From: CAZEAC01 sp964510065
GTDB lineage: Bacteria > Bdellovibrionota_C > UBA2361 > CAIXSY01
Assembly: GCA_964510065.1 (NCBI GenBank)
Contig: CAZEAC010000017.1
Location: 1-64,000, forward strand
Length of the DNA stretch: 64,000 nucleotides
Direction of reading: 5' to 3'
How positions within the stretch are numbered: position 1 is the stretch's first letter; every line of letters starts with the position of its first letter. The notes beneath the pieces are model-generated. The model saw nothing but the letters and a program-made list of their open reading frames with translations, was not told the origin of the DNA and did no database searches. The position numbers and the translations under genes were made by a program. Positions 17,698 through 26,432 of the stretch are shown here, one piece after another.

Positions 17698-18726
17698 ATG
17701 TCTAAAGCACGGGCACTCCACCTCAGCGATCGGCAGCGCCGAATCCTTTCTTATGTAGAACTTCGCGCCCAAGAATCAACCCGATCTGTAGCTCGCGCTC
17801 TTAAGCTTCGCGAACATCTCGTACAGTACGAGCTAGACCAACTCTCCGAACGCGGCATTATTGAGGGGCGAATTCCAATCCTCAATCCTGAGCTTCTTGG
17901 TTTTAACGAATACACGCTCTATCTGAGCCTTTGCACCGATACTCGAGGAGTTCGCGCGGGCATTCTTGATTTGATCAAATCGCTCACCGGCATTTCGTGG
18001 CTCTCGGAAAGTGGCGGCGAATTTCAATACTTCCTCAGCATTTGCGCTGCGCACGTTCTTGAAATATCAAACCTGCTCGGTCATATCTCGGATCGCTACG
18101 GCTCGGTGATTTTCGATAAACAATTCGCAGCGATTCGATCTTTTTCTGCATTTGGGCGAAAATATCTCTGCGATCGTTCACACAAATTCGTAGCGCTCGA
18201 ATACTCTGCGTCGACGCAACGTGCGTCGCACGTACTCGATGAGATCGATTGGCGAATATTAAGTGTGCTAAGCGAGCCATCGCTCGACTCTTTACGCTCG
18301 CTCGCCAAGAGGGCTCAAATTCCCGTCAGCAGCTTTATGCGCCGACTCGAAACACTCGAACGGCATAAGGTTGTCGTCGGCTACGCCTACCAGCTAAACT
18401 TACGACAGCACGGCGTTCAGATCTACAAACTGCTTCTCTACACCCGTGGCATGAACAGCAAGGGACGATCTGAGTTGTATCAAGCCTGCGCGGCGCATCC
18501 GTATATCATTACATTCATGGAAACAATCGGCCCCTGGGATTTCGAGCTGCGCCTTGAAGCGCCAGGGTTCGAAAACTTCGCGTCGATTTCTCAATCGCTG
18601 ATTGATCAGTTCGGATTTTGGATTAGCAAGACTCAGCTCTTACCGCTTTTCGGATTTCTTAAGAGCTCAAACTTCCCGTTTTCAAGCCAACTTCCGCACA
18701 GGACAAGTGCTCAAGGCCGCGACTAA
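17698..18726 (+). CDS. Tandem Lrp/AsnC-like transcriptional regulator
   Basis: The 342-residue protein looks like two Lrp/AsnC units joined. A first winged helix-turn-helix (about 8-58: LSDRQRRILSYVELRAQEST, ALKLREHLVQYELDQLSERG) is followed by a RAM-like ligand domain (VRAGILDLIKSLTGISWLSE). A second winged helix lies at about 182-235 (LDEIDWRILSVLSEPSLDSL, RLETLERHKVVVGYAYQLN) with a second RAM-like domain (YIITFMETIGPWDFELRLE). Lrp proteins sense amino acids and are usually about 150 residues long. The gene overlaps the AAA ATPase gene tail to tail by 4 bp. Confidence 0.85.
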   Translation: MSKARALHLSDRQRRILSYVELRAQESTRSVARALKLREHLVQYELDQLSERGIIEGRIPILNPELLGFNEYTLYLSLCTDTRGVRAGILDLIKSLTGISWLSESGGEFQYFLSICAAHVLEISNLLGHISDRYGSVIFDKQFAAIRSFSAFGRKYLCDRSHKFVALEYSASTQRASHVLDEIDWRILSVLSEPSLDSLRSLAKRAQIPVSSFMRRLETLERHKVVVGYAYQLNLRQHGVQIYKLLLYTRGMNSKGRSELYQACAAHPYIITFMETIGPWDFELRLEAPGFENFASISQSLIDQFGFWISKTQLLPLFGFLKSSNFPFSSQLPHRTSAQGRD

Positions 18727-20015
18727 TTATACTCTATATTCTTCCACGCCTCCTCGCGCTTTACCGCGAGCGGATCTTCGACCAGACCGGAGAGCACAAT
18801 TCGGCCCAGGCGCGCATGAATTTCCTCTATCGGCGCGTTTTTTGGATCAGGAACAAGCGGATCCATAAAATCAGGATGGTAGCGCATCATATGTTCGAAT
18901 ACTGCGCGATCATGCTCTGACTTTGCGAGAATCGCCCAGATATTACGCCCCACAAATGAGAAGTCACCCATCTTCCACTGCAGAAGTCTCGTTACATAAT
19001 GCCCCGCAGTGAGCAGCTCTTCCGGAGCTGGCGGACGCTGAAACGTGTATGAGCCACCACTATTTCTCATTCGATCGGCGATACTGACCAAGTTGGCCAC
19101 GAGCTGTGGATCACAGTGCGGCGAAAGAATCTTTCTTTCAAGCGTCGAGTCAAGATAGGTCATGCGAATTGGATGTACGCGGCGAAGCAGCGCTTCATCG
19201 ATGACGCGGTTCCAGTTCTTAGTAAATACCATCAGCAGATTATCCGGGTTGGCATCGATTGGCGCGCGCGATTCAAGCCAAATTCGCGCATCTTGAATTG
19301 GGCCAAGAAAGAAGGTGTCTATCGAGCTGTCCGGCTTATCAAGCTCGTCAATGAGAAGCAGCACCGGTCGCTTTTGCGATTCGAGGAACGCGCGAGAAAG
19401 AATTCCTAAGTTCATCATCTCCGCGGATTCGCCATTGCCCTTTCCGGTCATCGCGTTGACCATCGCCAAGGTGGATGGAGTCTCAATCAAGTTCTGTGTC
19501 GGCATGCCCTTGTAGCAGCTCAAGCAAAGCATCTCCGCGCCGGCAATCTTCGCCAGACTTTTTGCCATATATGATTTTCCGCAACCGGAGGGCCCTTCAA
19601 GAAGCAAGGCGCGCGCTTTCTCGGATGGGGTAGCGAAAAGGAGCGAGAGCTGCACGGCGAGATAGTGATAACATTGGTAGCCTACCTGCTCGAGCTTTTG
19701 CGAGAGTTCTTCCGGGGTACCTAGGAATTGCCACCCGGCTTTTTCGACTTTGAAGCCGCTCGTAAACTGCTTATTAATGAACTTATCGGGCTGATCATCG
19801 TCGGCTTTCTCTTCGACATGCTGCAGAGGTTCGGGCGTCGGAGCCGGCACTGGAGTGTAGTCGAGCCTTTCAATAGGAGGCCCCTCGGTTGTCGACTGCG
19901 GGGTCAGATCTGTAGCACTATTGTCGTCACTGCGGCCGTCGGTAGCTTCAATTCGGCGCTTGCCGAGCATTTTGCCCTTGGGAGCGCCAGGAGGCGGTGT
20001 CTCTTCTGAGTGCAT
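18723..20015 (-). CDS. MoxR-like AAA+ ATPase
   Basis: The ATG at 20015 is the most likely start; a TTG further upstream is open. The first 110 residues are hydrophilic and Pro/Glu-rich. The AAA domain has Walker A EGPSGCGKSYMAKSLAK, Walker B VLLLIDELDKP, a sensor-like VFTKNWNR and the Arg-containing LLRRVHPIRM. This fits the MoxR/AAA_5 group, which acts as chaperone-like ATPases often paired with VWA-domain proteins. No VWA gene is present nearby. The 430-residue length, with a C-terminal helical domain, is longer than simple MoxR. Confidence 0.8.
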   Translation of the reverse strand: MHSEETPPPGAPKGKMLGKRRIEATDGRSDDNSATDLTPQSTTEGPPIERLDYTPVPAPTPEPLQHVEEKADDDQPDKFINKQFTSGFKVEKAGWQFLGTPEELSQKLEQVGYQCYHYLAVQLSLLFATPSEKARALLLEGPSGCGKSYMAKSLAKIAGAEMLCLSCYKGMPTQNLIETPSTLAMVNAMTGKGNGESAEMMNLGILSRAFLESQKRPVLLLIDELDKPDSSIDTFFLGPIQDARIWLESRAPIDANPDNLLMVFTKNWNRVIDEALLRRVHPIRMTYLDSTLERKILSPHCDPQLVANLVSIADRMRNSGGSYTFQRPPAPEELLTAGHYVTRLLQWKMGDFSFVGRNIWAILAKSEHDRAVFEHMMRYHPDFMDPLVPDPKNAPIEEIHARLGRIVLSGLVEDPLAVKREEAWKNIEYN

Positions 20016-20190
20016 CCGTAAAAACCAATAAAAATAGTAATATGAGGTAGTTAGGAGCAACGAAGCGGCATCCCTTACCCTCTATAAGCTGTTATGGACG
20101 CATTCTCTCAACATGCTTCATATAAACCCGTGGCAACCCCACCCGTATCTGCCTTTCTTGTTGATGAAGCCTACCCTGAGCGATGTAGGC

Positions 20191-20207
20191 ACAACTGCTC
20201 ACTTAGT
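20191..20207. repeat. Weak third copy of the TAACTACTCATT motif
   Basis: ACAACTGCTCACTTAGT resembles GTAACTACTCATTNAGT at 7351 and 35238 with three or four changes. It abuts the palindrome starting at 20206. Confidence 0.35.
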
Positions 20208-20351
20208 ACACTGTAACCGAAATACTCTTACTTTCCTGGCTCTGTGCTCTCTGTGACTCTGTGGTTTTTTTTAAGAAAAATAAACCACAGAGTCACAGAG
20301 GGCACAGAGACGGAGGCGAGGGAAGGATATATTATTTCGGTTACAGTGCAC
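20206..20351. repeat. Dispersed CCACAGAG palindrome, copy 4, with outer inverted arms
   Basis: The inner arms (about 20241-20268 and 20281-20308) carry CTCTGTGACTCTGTGGTTT and its complement. Outside them a second perfect inverted pair occurs: CACTGTAACCGAAATA at 20209-20224 and its complement at 20333-20348. The element is thus about 145 bp with nested palindromes, resembling a miniature inverted-repeat element. It fills the centre of the gene-free region 20061-20433. Confidence 0.9.
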
Positions 20352-20433
20352 TTGCCCCCAAAGATGAATTGTAAACCCTCTTTTATTCCGATAGTGGGTA
20401 CGTGCGAATCAGGAGCAAGGTTCCGCTGGGAGG

Positions 20434-22773
20434 CTACGTCTTCATTCCACCCGCCAAGTTAGCCTGCCCTTCGGGCTTACCCACATCTCGGTAATAGGAA
20501 TAGTAATAGCGATTATAGTAGTAGTAATCGCCGCTCATAATATCGACATCATTAAGCACCGCACCAAGAAACCGCGCCCCCACAGCTTCAAGCCGAGCTT
20601 TTGCATCCGCAACGACTTTACGCGGAGTCATCGCACCTTTGATCACAAGCACCACACCATCGACAAAACGGGAGAGCACCACACTATCAGCTACTGGCAG
20701 CACTGGCGGCGAATCGATTATCACATAATCAAACTCTTCGGAAAGCCGATCGACCACGGATGCCATCTCCAATGAGCCGAGCAGCTCAGCCGGGTTAGGC
20801 GGGATCTTCCCCGCCGCGATAAAAGTTACCCGTCTTGCAAGATCGCTTACGTACGCCTCTTGAAGGCTTGCCTGCCCAGTCAGCACTTCAACGAGGCCAG
20901 GTTTTGTAGGCTCAAAGAGCACCTGCCGATGTACACTTGGTCGGCGTAAATCGGCATCAACAAGAACCACCCTTCCGCCAGCGCTCGCCAAACACGCGGC
21001 TAAGTTGACCGACGATGTGGTCTTTCCCTCAGATGATTGCGCCGAGGTTACCAATATAGTGCGCGGCGGCTCCCCAGCTTGCGAGAGCAAAATCCCGGTC
21101 CGGATGGTCCGGTACGCTTCCGACGCCAAGCTCTTTGGCTCTTTATAATAAATTACTGCAGTTTCCTCGTTTGGAGCTGTCGTCGCAGGAGGAGAGCTAC
21201 TTGGCGGAGTTACATTCGGCTTTGATGCCGAGGGCCCCGCTCCACTTGCCGCGATAAGCTTAGTCGGATCACGTTCACTGCCAAACGACGGAACGACTCC
21301 CAAAGTTGGAATTCGCAGCAAGGCCGAAAGCTGTTCCGGAGTGCGCACCGTGTTATCAAGATGATCGAGAAGAAATGCCAATGCAATTCCTAAAAGGCAT
21401 CCCAATCCAGCGCCAAGAAGAAGGACTAGCTTTTTGTTTGGATACGAAGCCGAATTCGGTACAACCGCGTAATCGACAATAGATACGTTGGAGGCATTAC
21501 TCTCAACCGCGAGCGAAGTTTCTTTAATCTGACGCACGACATTCTGTAACATCTCTCGCGACGACGTGAGCTCACGATTAAGCACATTGTACTGCACCTG
21601 CCGCTTTGATAACTCGAATGCCTGACTTTTCTGCGAATCAAGCTCTTCGCGTAACCGTTTTTCTTCCTCGGCAGAAGCCTGAGCCTTTGCTTTGAGTCCT
21701 AGCACTATCTGGCGACGCTGACCCTGTATGGCGCGCTTCATCTCTTCGATCTGCGACTTAAGTTGGCGCATTCTCGGGTAACTTGGAGTAAATTTAATGC
21801 CAAGCTCGCTATATTCGCCTTCAAGCTTCGCGAGCTCTGAGCGAAGCTGCTGTGTTGAGATGTCGTCGAAAGCAGCCGAAGGATTGGCCATTGCCGCTTC
21901 AGCTTCCTTAAAAATATTTTCTGCTTCGATTCTCTTTGCCGTGGCCTGTGTCAGGAGACCATTAAGTTGCGACATCTTCTGAACGGTAATATTTTCGTCT
22001 TTGTTTAGGGCAACGATCGAGTTTGCTTCGGCATAGTCAGCCAATTCGCGTTCAAGGTCAGCAACCCGTTCACGGAACTCTTCGGCCTGCGCGCGCAGGA
22101 ACTGCAAGCCACGGGCCTGTTGCTCGACGCGTACGTCGCGTACCCACTCAATGTAAGTTTGGGCATGCTTATTCGCAACAAACGCCGCTGTTTCTGCGGA
22201 AGGAAACGTTGCCTGAATTTCAACCAACGAGGTGCGCTTAATCGCCTTCATCTTTATTGCCGCAAGATATGCAGAAAGTTCTCTCAGCGACGATTTGTAC
22301 TCTCCAACTTGCATCGCTTTGTCCTGATCATCATGCGATCTCCCGAAAAGCCATGAAAAGAGTCCAGAACGATACTCCACACTCCCAAAGATCAATTCCT
22401 TAATCTTGGGATCTTCAAGAATCTTATCGGCCAAAGAGAAACTTCGCATTTCTTCAAGCTGCGTTTCTAGGTAGTTCGTTTCTTTACTCTTTGCCTGGAG
22501 CATGTCTTCAATCTTGGTCGCGGTAAGAATTGGCTCATAAGTGCTAATACGGACGCGGCTCGATGCGGTATAAAGAGGTGTGGTCGTGAATGAAAAAATA
22601 AGTGCAATGAGAACACCAATCGCCAGGCAACTCCCAATGAGCGTTCGGTACTTCACCAATACGCGCCCGTACTCGCGAATCTCAGCTTCAGCGACAACCT
22701 CGTCATTGCGATAATCACTCGGTACCGGTAGTTTACCGGGAGTTGGCCTAATGCCGGGAAGGTGTACTGTCAT
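20434..22773 (-). CDS. Exopolysaccharide chain-length determinant / bacterial tyrosine autokinase (Wzc-like)
   Basis: The 779-residue protein joins a Wzz-type domain (first membrane helix about 40-62, IGSCLAIGVLIALIFSF), a long coiled coil (about 200-420), a second membrane helix (about 450-470) and a cytoplasmic BY-kinase. Walker A is in TSAQSSEGKTTSSVNLA, A' is VVLVDADLRRPSVH and Walker B is YVIIDSPPVLP. The C-terminus has a Tyr cluster (DYYYYNRYYYSYYRD), the usual autophosphorylation tail. It controls polymer length and export together with the Wza-like protein encoded just upstream. Such proteins work in the inner membrane. Confidence 0.95.
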   Translation of the reverse strand: MTVHLPGIRPTPGKLPVPSDYRNDEVVAEAEIREYGRVLVKYRTLIGSCLAIGVLIALIFSFTTTPLYTASSRVRISTYEPILTATKIEDMLQAKSKETNYLETQLEEMRSFSLADKILEDPKIKELIFGSVEYRSGLFSWLFGRSHDDQDKAMQVGEYKSSLRELSAYLAAIKMKAIKRTSLVEIQATFPSAETAAFVANKHAQTYIEWVRDVRVEQQARGLQFLRAQAEEFRERVADLERELADYAEANSIVALNKDENITVQKMSQLNGLLTQATAKRIEAENIFKEAEAAMANPSAAFDDISTQQLRSELAKLEGEYSELGIKFTPSYPRMRQLKSQIEEMKRAIQGQRRQIVLGLKAKAQASAEEEKRLREELDSQKSQAFELSKRQVQYNVLNRELTSSREMLQNVVRQIKETSLAVESNASNVSIVDYAVVPNSASYPNKKLVLLLGAGLGCLLGIALAFLLDHLDNTVRTPEQLSALLRIPTLGVVPSFGSERDPTKLIAASGAGPSASKPNVTPPSSSPPATTAPNEETAVIYYKEPKSLASEAYRTIRTGILLSQAGEPPRTILVTSAQSSEGKTTSSVNLAACLASAGGRVVLVDADLRRPSVHRQVLFEPTKPGLVEVLTGQASLQEAYVSDLARRVTFIAAGKIPPNPAELLGSLEMASVVDRLSEEFDYVIIDSPPVLPVADSVVLSRFVDGVVLVIKGAMTPRKVVADAKARLEAVGARFLGAVLNDVDIMSGDYYYYNRYYYSYYRDVGKPEGQANLAGGMKT

Positions 22774-22859
22774 TCTTACAGCCCTGCAATCTCAAACGAA
22801 TTAGAACTTATTTGAAGTCGTTATAAATTTTCAACTCTAACAACTTGTTAGCCTCCACG

Positions 22860-23984
22860 CTACTTAGCAAGATTGACGCTTCCACCAACACCAAAGTTAA
22901 TGAGCTTGGTTAATCCCTCAAAGGTGTCCTGAGTCAAACGCCGCCCGGAATCTGAGGGCACCCGAACGATATCACCGTTTCGAAGGCGCACATCTTTGTC
23001 CTCGCCGCTTGCCATCTTGCCCAAATCAAGCACAAGCCGAAGCTTATCCTCAATTCCACCTTCGCGAATTACTTCGATTTCATCGACCTTTGCGCCATAA
23101 GTGATGCCACCTGCCGCTGCAAGCGCGCCAAGCACCGTGAGCTGTTGGCCTAAGTCGATACCCCCCGGTTTCTCGACCTCACCCTCGACCATTACCTTTC
23201 CCGCCTCGGGAATAATTATCATATCGCCACCTCGGACAGGAATTTCGAGAGGAATTCCACCTGAAGTGCCCAACACTTGATCAAGATAGACCTGAATGCC
23301 ACCCCCCACTGCTGTGGTAGCATCACTCGCTGCCAGCGTGAGCCGCGCACGGCTCTCATGCTGATCGCCTTCAGCAATCCCGGACATCTCAGCCGGTATA
23401 AAATTGAGGAAATTCCCAGCTTTATATGTTACACCCCCTGCTTCCGAAAGCAGCTCCAATATACTGTTGATGCCCTTTCGGAGGGGATACGTTCCAGGTT
23501 TTGCCACGGCCCCCATTACCGCAATCTTCTGACTGCCAAACTGCGTAATAAACATAGATATCTGCGGACTACGCACATATGCCGAAAGCCGTTTTCCAAG
23601 ATCCTCGGTAAATTCGCTCTCGGTAAGCCCGCCCGCGCGCACCGCACCGACTAACGGCAACGACACAAAACCGGATTGACGAACCCGTGTCGTGACATTG
23701 AGCTCGGGAACGTCAAAGACGTTCAGTTCTATTTCATCGCCGGGGCCTAATCGGTAGGACCCGTCGCGTACCACTCCCGAGGAACGTTGACGAATCAGTG
23801 TTAAGAGGCGCTGTTTCTGTACTTCTTCGGCCTGGTAAAAAAGCGCTCGATCCTCATCAACCGTTCGAACCGGAAGCCCCGCTTCCAAGTTTTCTTCAAC
23901 CACCTCGGACCGTGGCTTGACAATAGCCCGCCCGGAACACCCACCAAGCAGAAGCGCGAGGGTCAAAATAGCTACAATCTTCAT
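22860..23984 (-). CDS. Polysaccharide export lipoprotein (Wza-like, SLBB domains)
   Basis: I chose ATG 23984, which has AAGGGA upstream and a short lipoprotein signal (MKIVAILTLALLLGGCSG); an ATG 39 bases upstream is open. The Poly_export domain follows: YRLGPGDEIELNVFDVPELN, TTRVRQSGFVSLPLVGAVRA, GLTESEF. SLBB-type segments come next: SQKIAVMGAVAKPGTYPLR and VEGEVEKPGGIDLGQQLTV. Wza-type proteins form the outer-membrane channel for exopolysaccharide and pair with Wzc, encoded next on the same strand. At 374 residues it is close to the family size. Confidence 0.95.
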   Translation of the reverse strand: MKIVAILTLALLLGGCSGRAIVKPRSEVVEENLEAGLPVRTVDEDRALFYQAEEVQKQRLLTLIRQRSSGVVRDGSYRLGPGDEIELNVFDVPELNVTTRVRQSGFVSLPLVGAVRAGGLTESEFTEDLGKRLSAYVRSPQISMFITQFGSQKIAVMGAVAKPGTYPLRKGINSILELLSEAGGVTYKAGNFLNFIPAEMSGIAEGDQHESRARLTLAASDATTAVGGGIQVYLDQVLGTSGGIPLEIPVRGGDMIIIPEAGKVMVEGEVEKPGGIDLGQQLTVLGALAAAGGITYGAKVDEIEVIREGGIEDKLRLVLDLGKMASGEDKDVRLRNGDIVRVPSDSGRRLTQDTFEGLTKLINFGVGGSVNLAK

Positions 23985-24030
23985 GAAATCCCTTTTTTCA
24001 GCGAAGCGCCAAAACGATACCATGCTCTTT

Positions 24031-24927
24031 CTAGTTAAAGATATACCGTAAATTACTCAGTTCTATTTCAGGGACACACGTAATTGAAAGCCCTCTACGC
24101 TTAAGCATTGTGAACTTCCCGCACTCAAGACGGACAAGCGTCTCTTCACCGTTCGGAATTCCAGGCACAAGTTCAGGAGCACCCAAATAAGCATCAAGCG
24201 TGCCGAGCCGCAGTGCCGAAATAATCTGAGATTCACCTTCGACGCTTCGAATCGTGAGCGTCGAGGCACTATCTCGGTCCTCGGGCGTAGAACCGTAGCG
24301 GCGAAGCTCAACTTCTCGTCCGCGCTTAAAGAGCGTCGGCACAAAACGTCCCGAAGCGAGGAAGTTGACGCCCCTTCCAAGATCAGCGCCGAATATCTCG
24401 GCACTCTGCTTCTCTATAATCGGACAGTCGGCAAGACGATAAGGAAAATCGCGGCGCTCATCCTCAGAGACCGCGGCTTCGATATCAATCCAAAGCTCAC
24501 GAAGCTCAGACTGAAGCCGCACTTCACGTTTGCTCACCTTCTTTATCGAGTTAAGTGCCGTCGAATTTTGTGCACATCGGGTCAACGAATAGGTAATGTC
24601 ATCGCCACTCACTGCCGCCGCATTGGAAAATTGAACGCCACTCCGTAATCGGAACGACCACCGAGTAAATGCAGGATCTACCTGCATAACGTCGGCAACA
24701 ACTGGCCGGGGAACACCGTGAGCCCCTCTTTCAATTAGTGGCTGACAGGTTGCTCTTCGAAGCAGCAGCGCCGCTGGACTGCTCGCACTTAAAAAATCGG
24801 CATCGCCATCGAACTTTGGCACTCCGATACTGAGCCCTTGCGCTTCGACCCCGCGAAGCCCAAGCAGTAAAAAAGCGAGGGCACCAGCCAGCAATATCAA
24901 GAACAGACCCTTACGGTACCAGATCAT
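24031..24927 (-). CDS. Short SBP_bac_5-like periplasmic protein in the exopolysaccharide cluster
   Basis: The first 30 residues are a signal peptide or anchor (KGLFLILLAGALAFLLLGL). Residues about 45-120 match the N-terminal lobe of oligopeptide-binding proteins: LRRATCQPLIERGAHGVPRP, WSFRLRSGVQFSNAAAVSGD and ITYSL. The segment LGTLDAYLGAPE recalls the later part of the same lobe. Family members have about 500 residues and two lobes, so this 298-residue protein lacks much of the fold. No permease genes are nearby. It starts at ATG 24927, overlapping the upstream stop (ATGA), so it probably belongs to the polysaccharide operon. Its role is unknown. Confidence 0.6.
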   Translation of the reverse strand: MIWYRKGLFLILLAGALAFLLLGLRGVEAQGLSIGVPKFDGDADFLSASSPAALLLRRATCQPLIERGAHGVPRPVVADVMQVDPAFTRWSFRLRSGVQFSNAAAVSGDDITYSLTRCAQNSTALNSIKKVSKREVRLQSELRELWIDIEAAVSEDERRDFPYRLADCPIIEKQSAEIFGADLGRGVNFLASGRFVPTLFKRGREVELRRYGSTPEDRDSASTLTIRSVEGESQIISALRLGTLDAYLGAPELVPGIPNGEETLVRLECGKFTMLKRRGLSITCVPEIELSNLRYIFN

Positions 24928-26294
24928 TCGGCTCTCCTTGATTTTCCATATACCTGCAATAGTTCAGGGAGCAGATTTACGAATTGCTGGTCGCGAGCAG
25001 CGCTCGAGAAATGTATCTTCCAAAACTTATAGTAACCGACATCCGGCTCCATAACGACAATGGGTCGGCCTTCGAACTGGAACGTCTTTTTTAAGCACGG
25101 TTCAGCCTCAATCCAATCCTGATTATCATTACTCACAAATACGCGGATGCTCCCAAGTGACGGTGCTGCGCCGCTCTTGCCGCTTACCAGCTCAATCCTT
25201 TGCGGCAGCTGTCCCTCACCGAGGTAAAATCCAACACTCCTATAAAACTGATCAAAATCGACGAGGTCCCGATTCTCCCAATTGGTCAGCGCAGATTTCG
25301 AAGGCCGAGTGTCAGCACTTGTTACCGCGCGCACTATCGCGAGGTTCTTAAGTGAGGCGCGAGCCTGTAAATATTCAGCGAGAGGTCGTTGCCCATGGCT
25401 TCCAAGATAACTACTAAGAGCTTCATCGACTTTTTGCCTAAGAGCGCTGCTCGCAACGACACGAAGGAGCGCAAGCAAACGCCCTAAGTACAACTTCGAG
25501 TCTATAGCTCCAGCGCGATATTCCTCCACACTAGTATGGAGAGCAGTCTCTTGGAGACTTGCAAAGCTCGACTTCAAAGCTCGGAATAACTGCGGATTGT
25601 TTCCCATTATCAATGCTGAGACATTCGTAATCTGCGGAAAGCGCGCCGGCACAAGTTCCCGAAGATCCTGCTCTGTCTCAACAAGCGACATAATAAGTTG
25701 ATTTTGCCCGCGAGAGAGGCTTAGGTCATACTGCAGCACTTTATGCAATAAAGGTAGCGCTGCGCGCTTACGCCCTTGCCAGATCTCAAGCAATGCTCCG
25801 CCATACAATATACGTGGATTTGTGGGGTCTTGCCGTACTGCAAACTGAAGCGCATTCTCAAAATCGGCATTGCCACCAATGGTTCCCGGGCATACCGTCC
25901 GGCCAAGCATTTGGCGTATGCTTGCCCAGTTCAATAGCGCGCCCGAAGCAAATGGACGCACAGAAAGTTCCTGCTCAAGAGCAGACTCAGCGTTACAGAG
26001 CTTTTCAATTCGCTTCGTTATATAGCTGTCTGAGATAGCGTGACGACGATGCCAGCGCGCCAGCTCAAGATGGCTTCCCGACGCTGCGAGAACGGCTTTA
26101 GAAGAAGCCTCAAGTGCCCGCTCGGTCCGGACATCTTCGTAGCTGCGCGAGGTATCATAGCTCGGCGAGACAAACGCGCCCTCTTTCGGCAATAGCCCGC
26201 GCGAGTAGCTGTACAGCAGCTCCGCGCGAAGTCGCACCAATGCGACCCCGGAAGCCAAGAGCACAAGCGCTGCAAGTATAGGCCCAAGAAACAT
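24924..26294 (-). CDS. Membrane-anchored TPR-like protein with discoidin-like C-terminus
   Basis: The best start is ATG 26294, which places the membrane helix at residues 2-20 (FLGPILAALVLLASG); TTG and ATG starts upstream are open. The middle (about 100-330) is helical with TPR-like pairs such as FENALQFAVRQDPTNPRILY and ALLEIWQGRKRAALPLLHK. The last 90 residues (PSLGSIRVFVSNDNQDWIEA, YYKFWKIHFSS) look like an F5/8-type carbohydrate-binding beta-sandwich. TPR proteins are common assembly factors in exopolysaccharide operons. It lies between lpxI and the SBP-like gene, so it may be the first gene of the exopolysaccharide set. Confidence 0.65.
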   Translation of the reverse strand: MFLGPILAALVLLASGVALVRLRAELLYSYSRGLLPKEGAFVSPSYDTSRSYEDVRTERALEASSKAVLAASGSHLELARWHRRHAISDSYITKRIEKLCNAESALEQELSVRPFASGALLNWASIRQMLGRTVCPGTIGGNADFENALQFAVRQDPTNPRILYGGALLEIWQGRKRAALPLLHKVLQYDLSLSRGQNQLIMSLVETEQDLRELVPARFPQITNVSALIMGNNPQLFRALKSSFASLQETALHTSVEEYRAGAIDSKLYLGRLLALLRVVASSALRQKVDEALSSYLGSHGQRPLAEYLQARASLKNLAIVRAVTSADTRPSKSALTNWENRDLVDFDQFYRSVGFYLGEGQLPQRIELVSGKSGAAPSLGSIRVFVSNDNQDWIEAEPCLKKTFQFEGRPIVVMEPDVGYYKFWKIHFSSAARDQQFVNLLPELLQVYGKSRRAE

Positions 26295-26432
26295 CCTCAA
26301 GAAACACCTTCCATTTACTGGAAAGCCTAGCATGCAGTTCGCCAGTGCGGTAGTGAAATTGGGTGGAGACTCAACCTGCAAGCCACTTGCAATTTTTGCG
26401 GCAACCAAAAAGACTACGCTTTTAAAGGCTCA

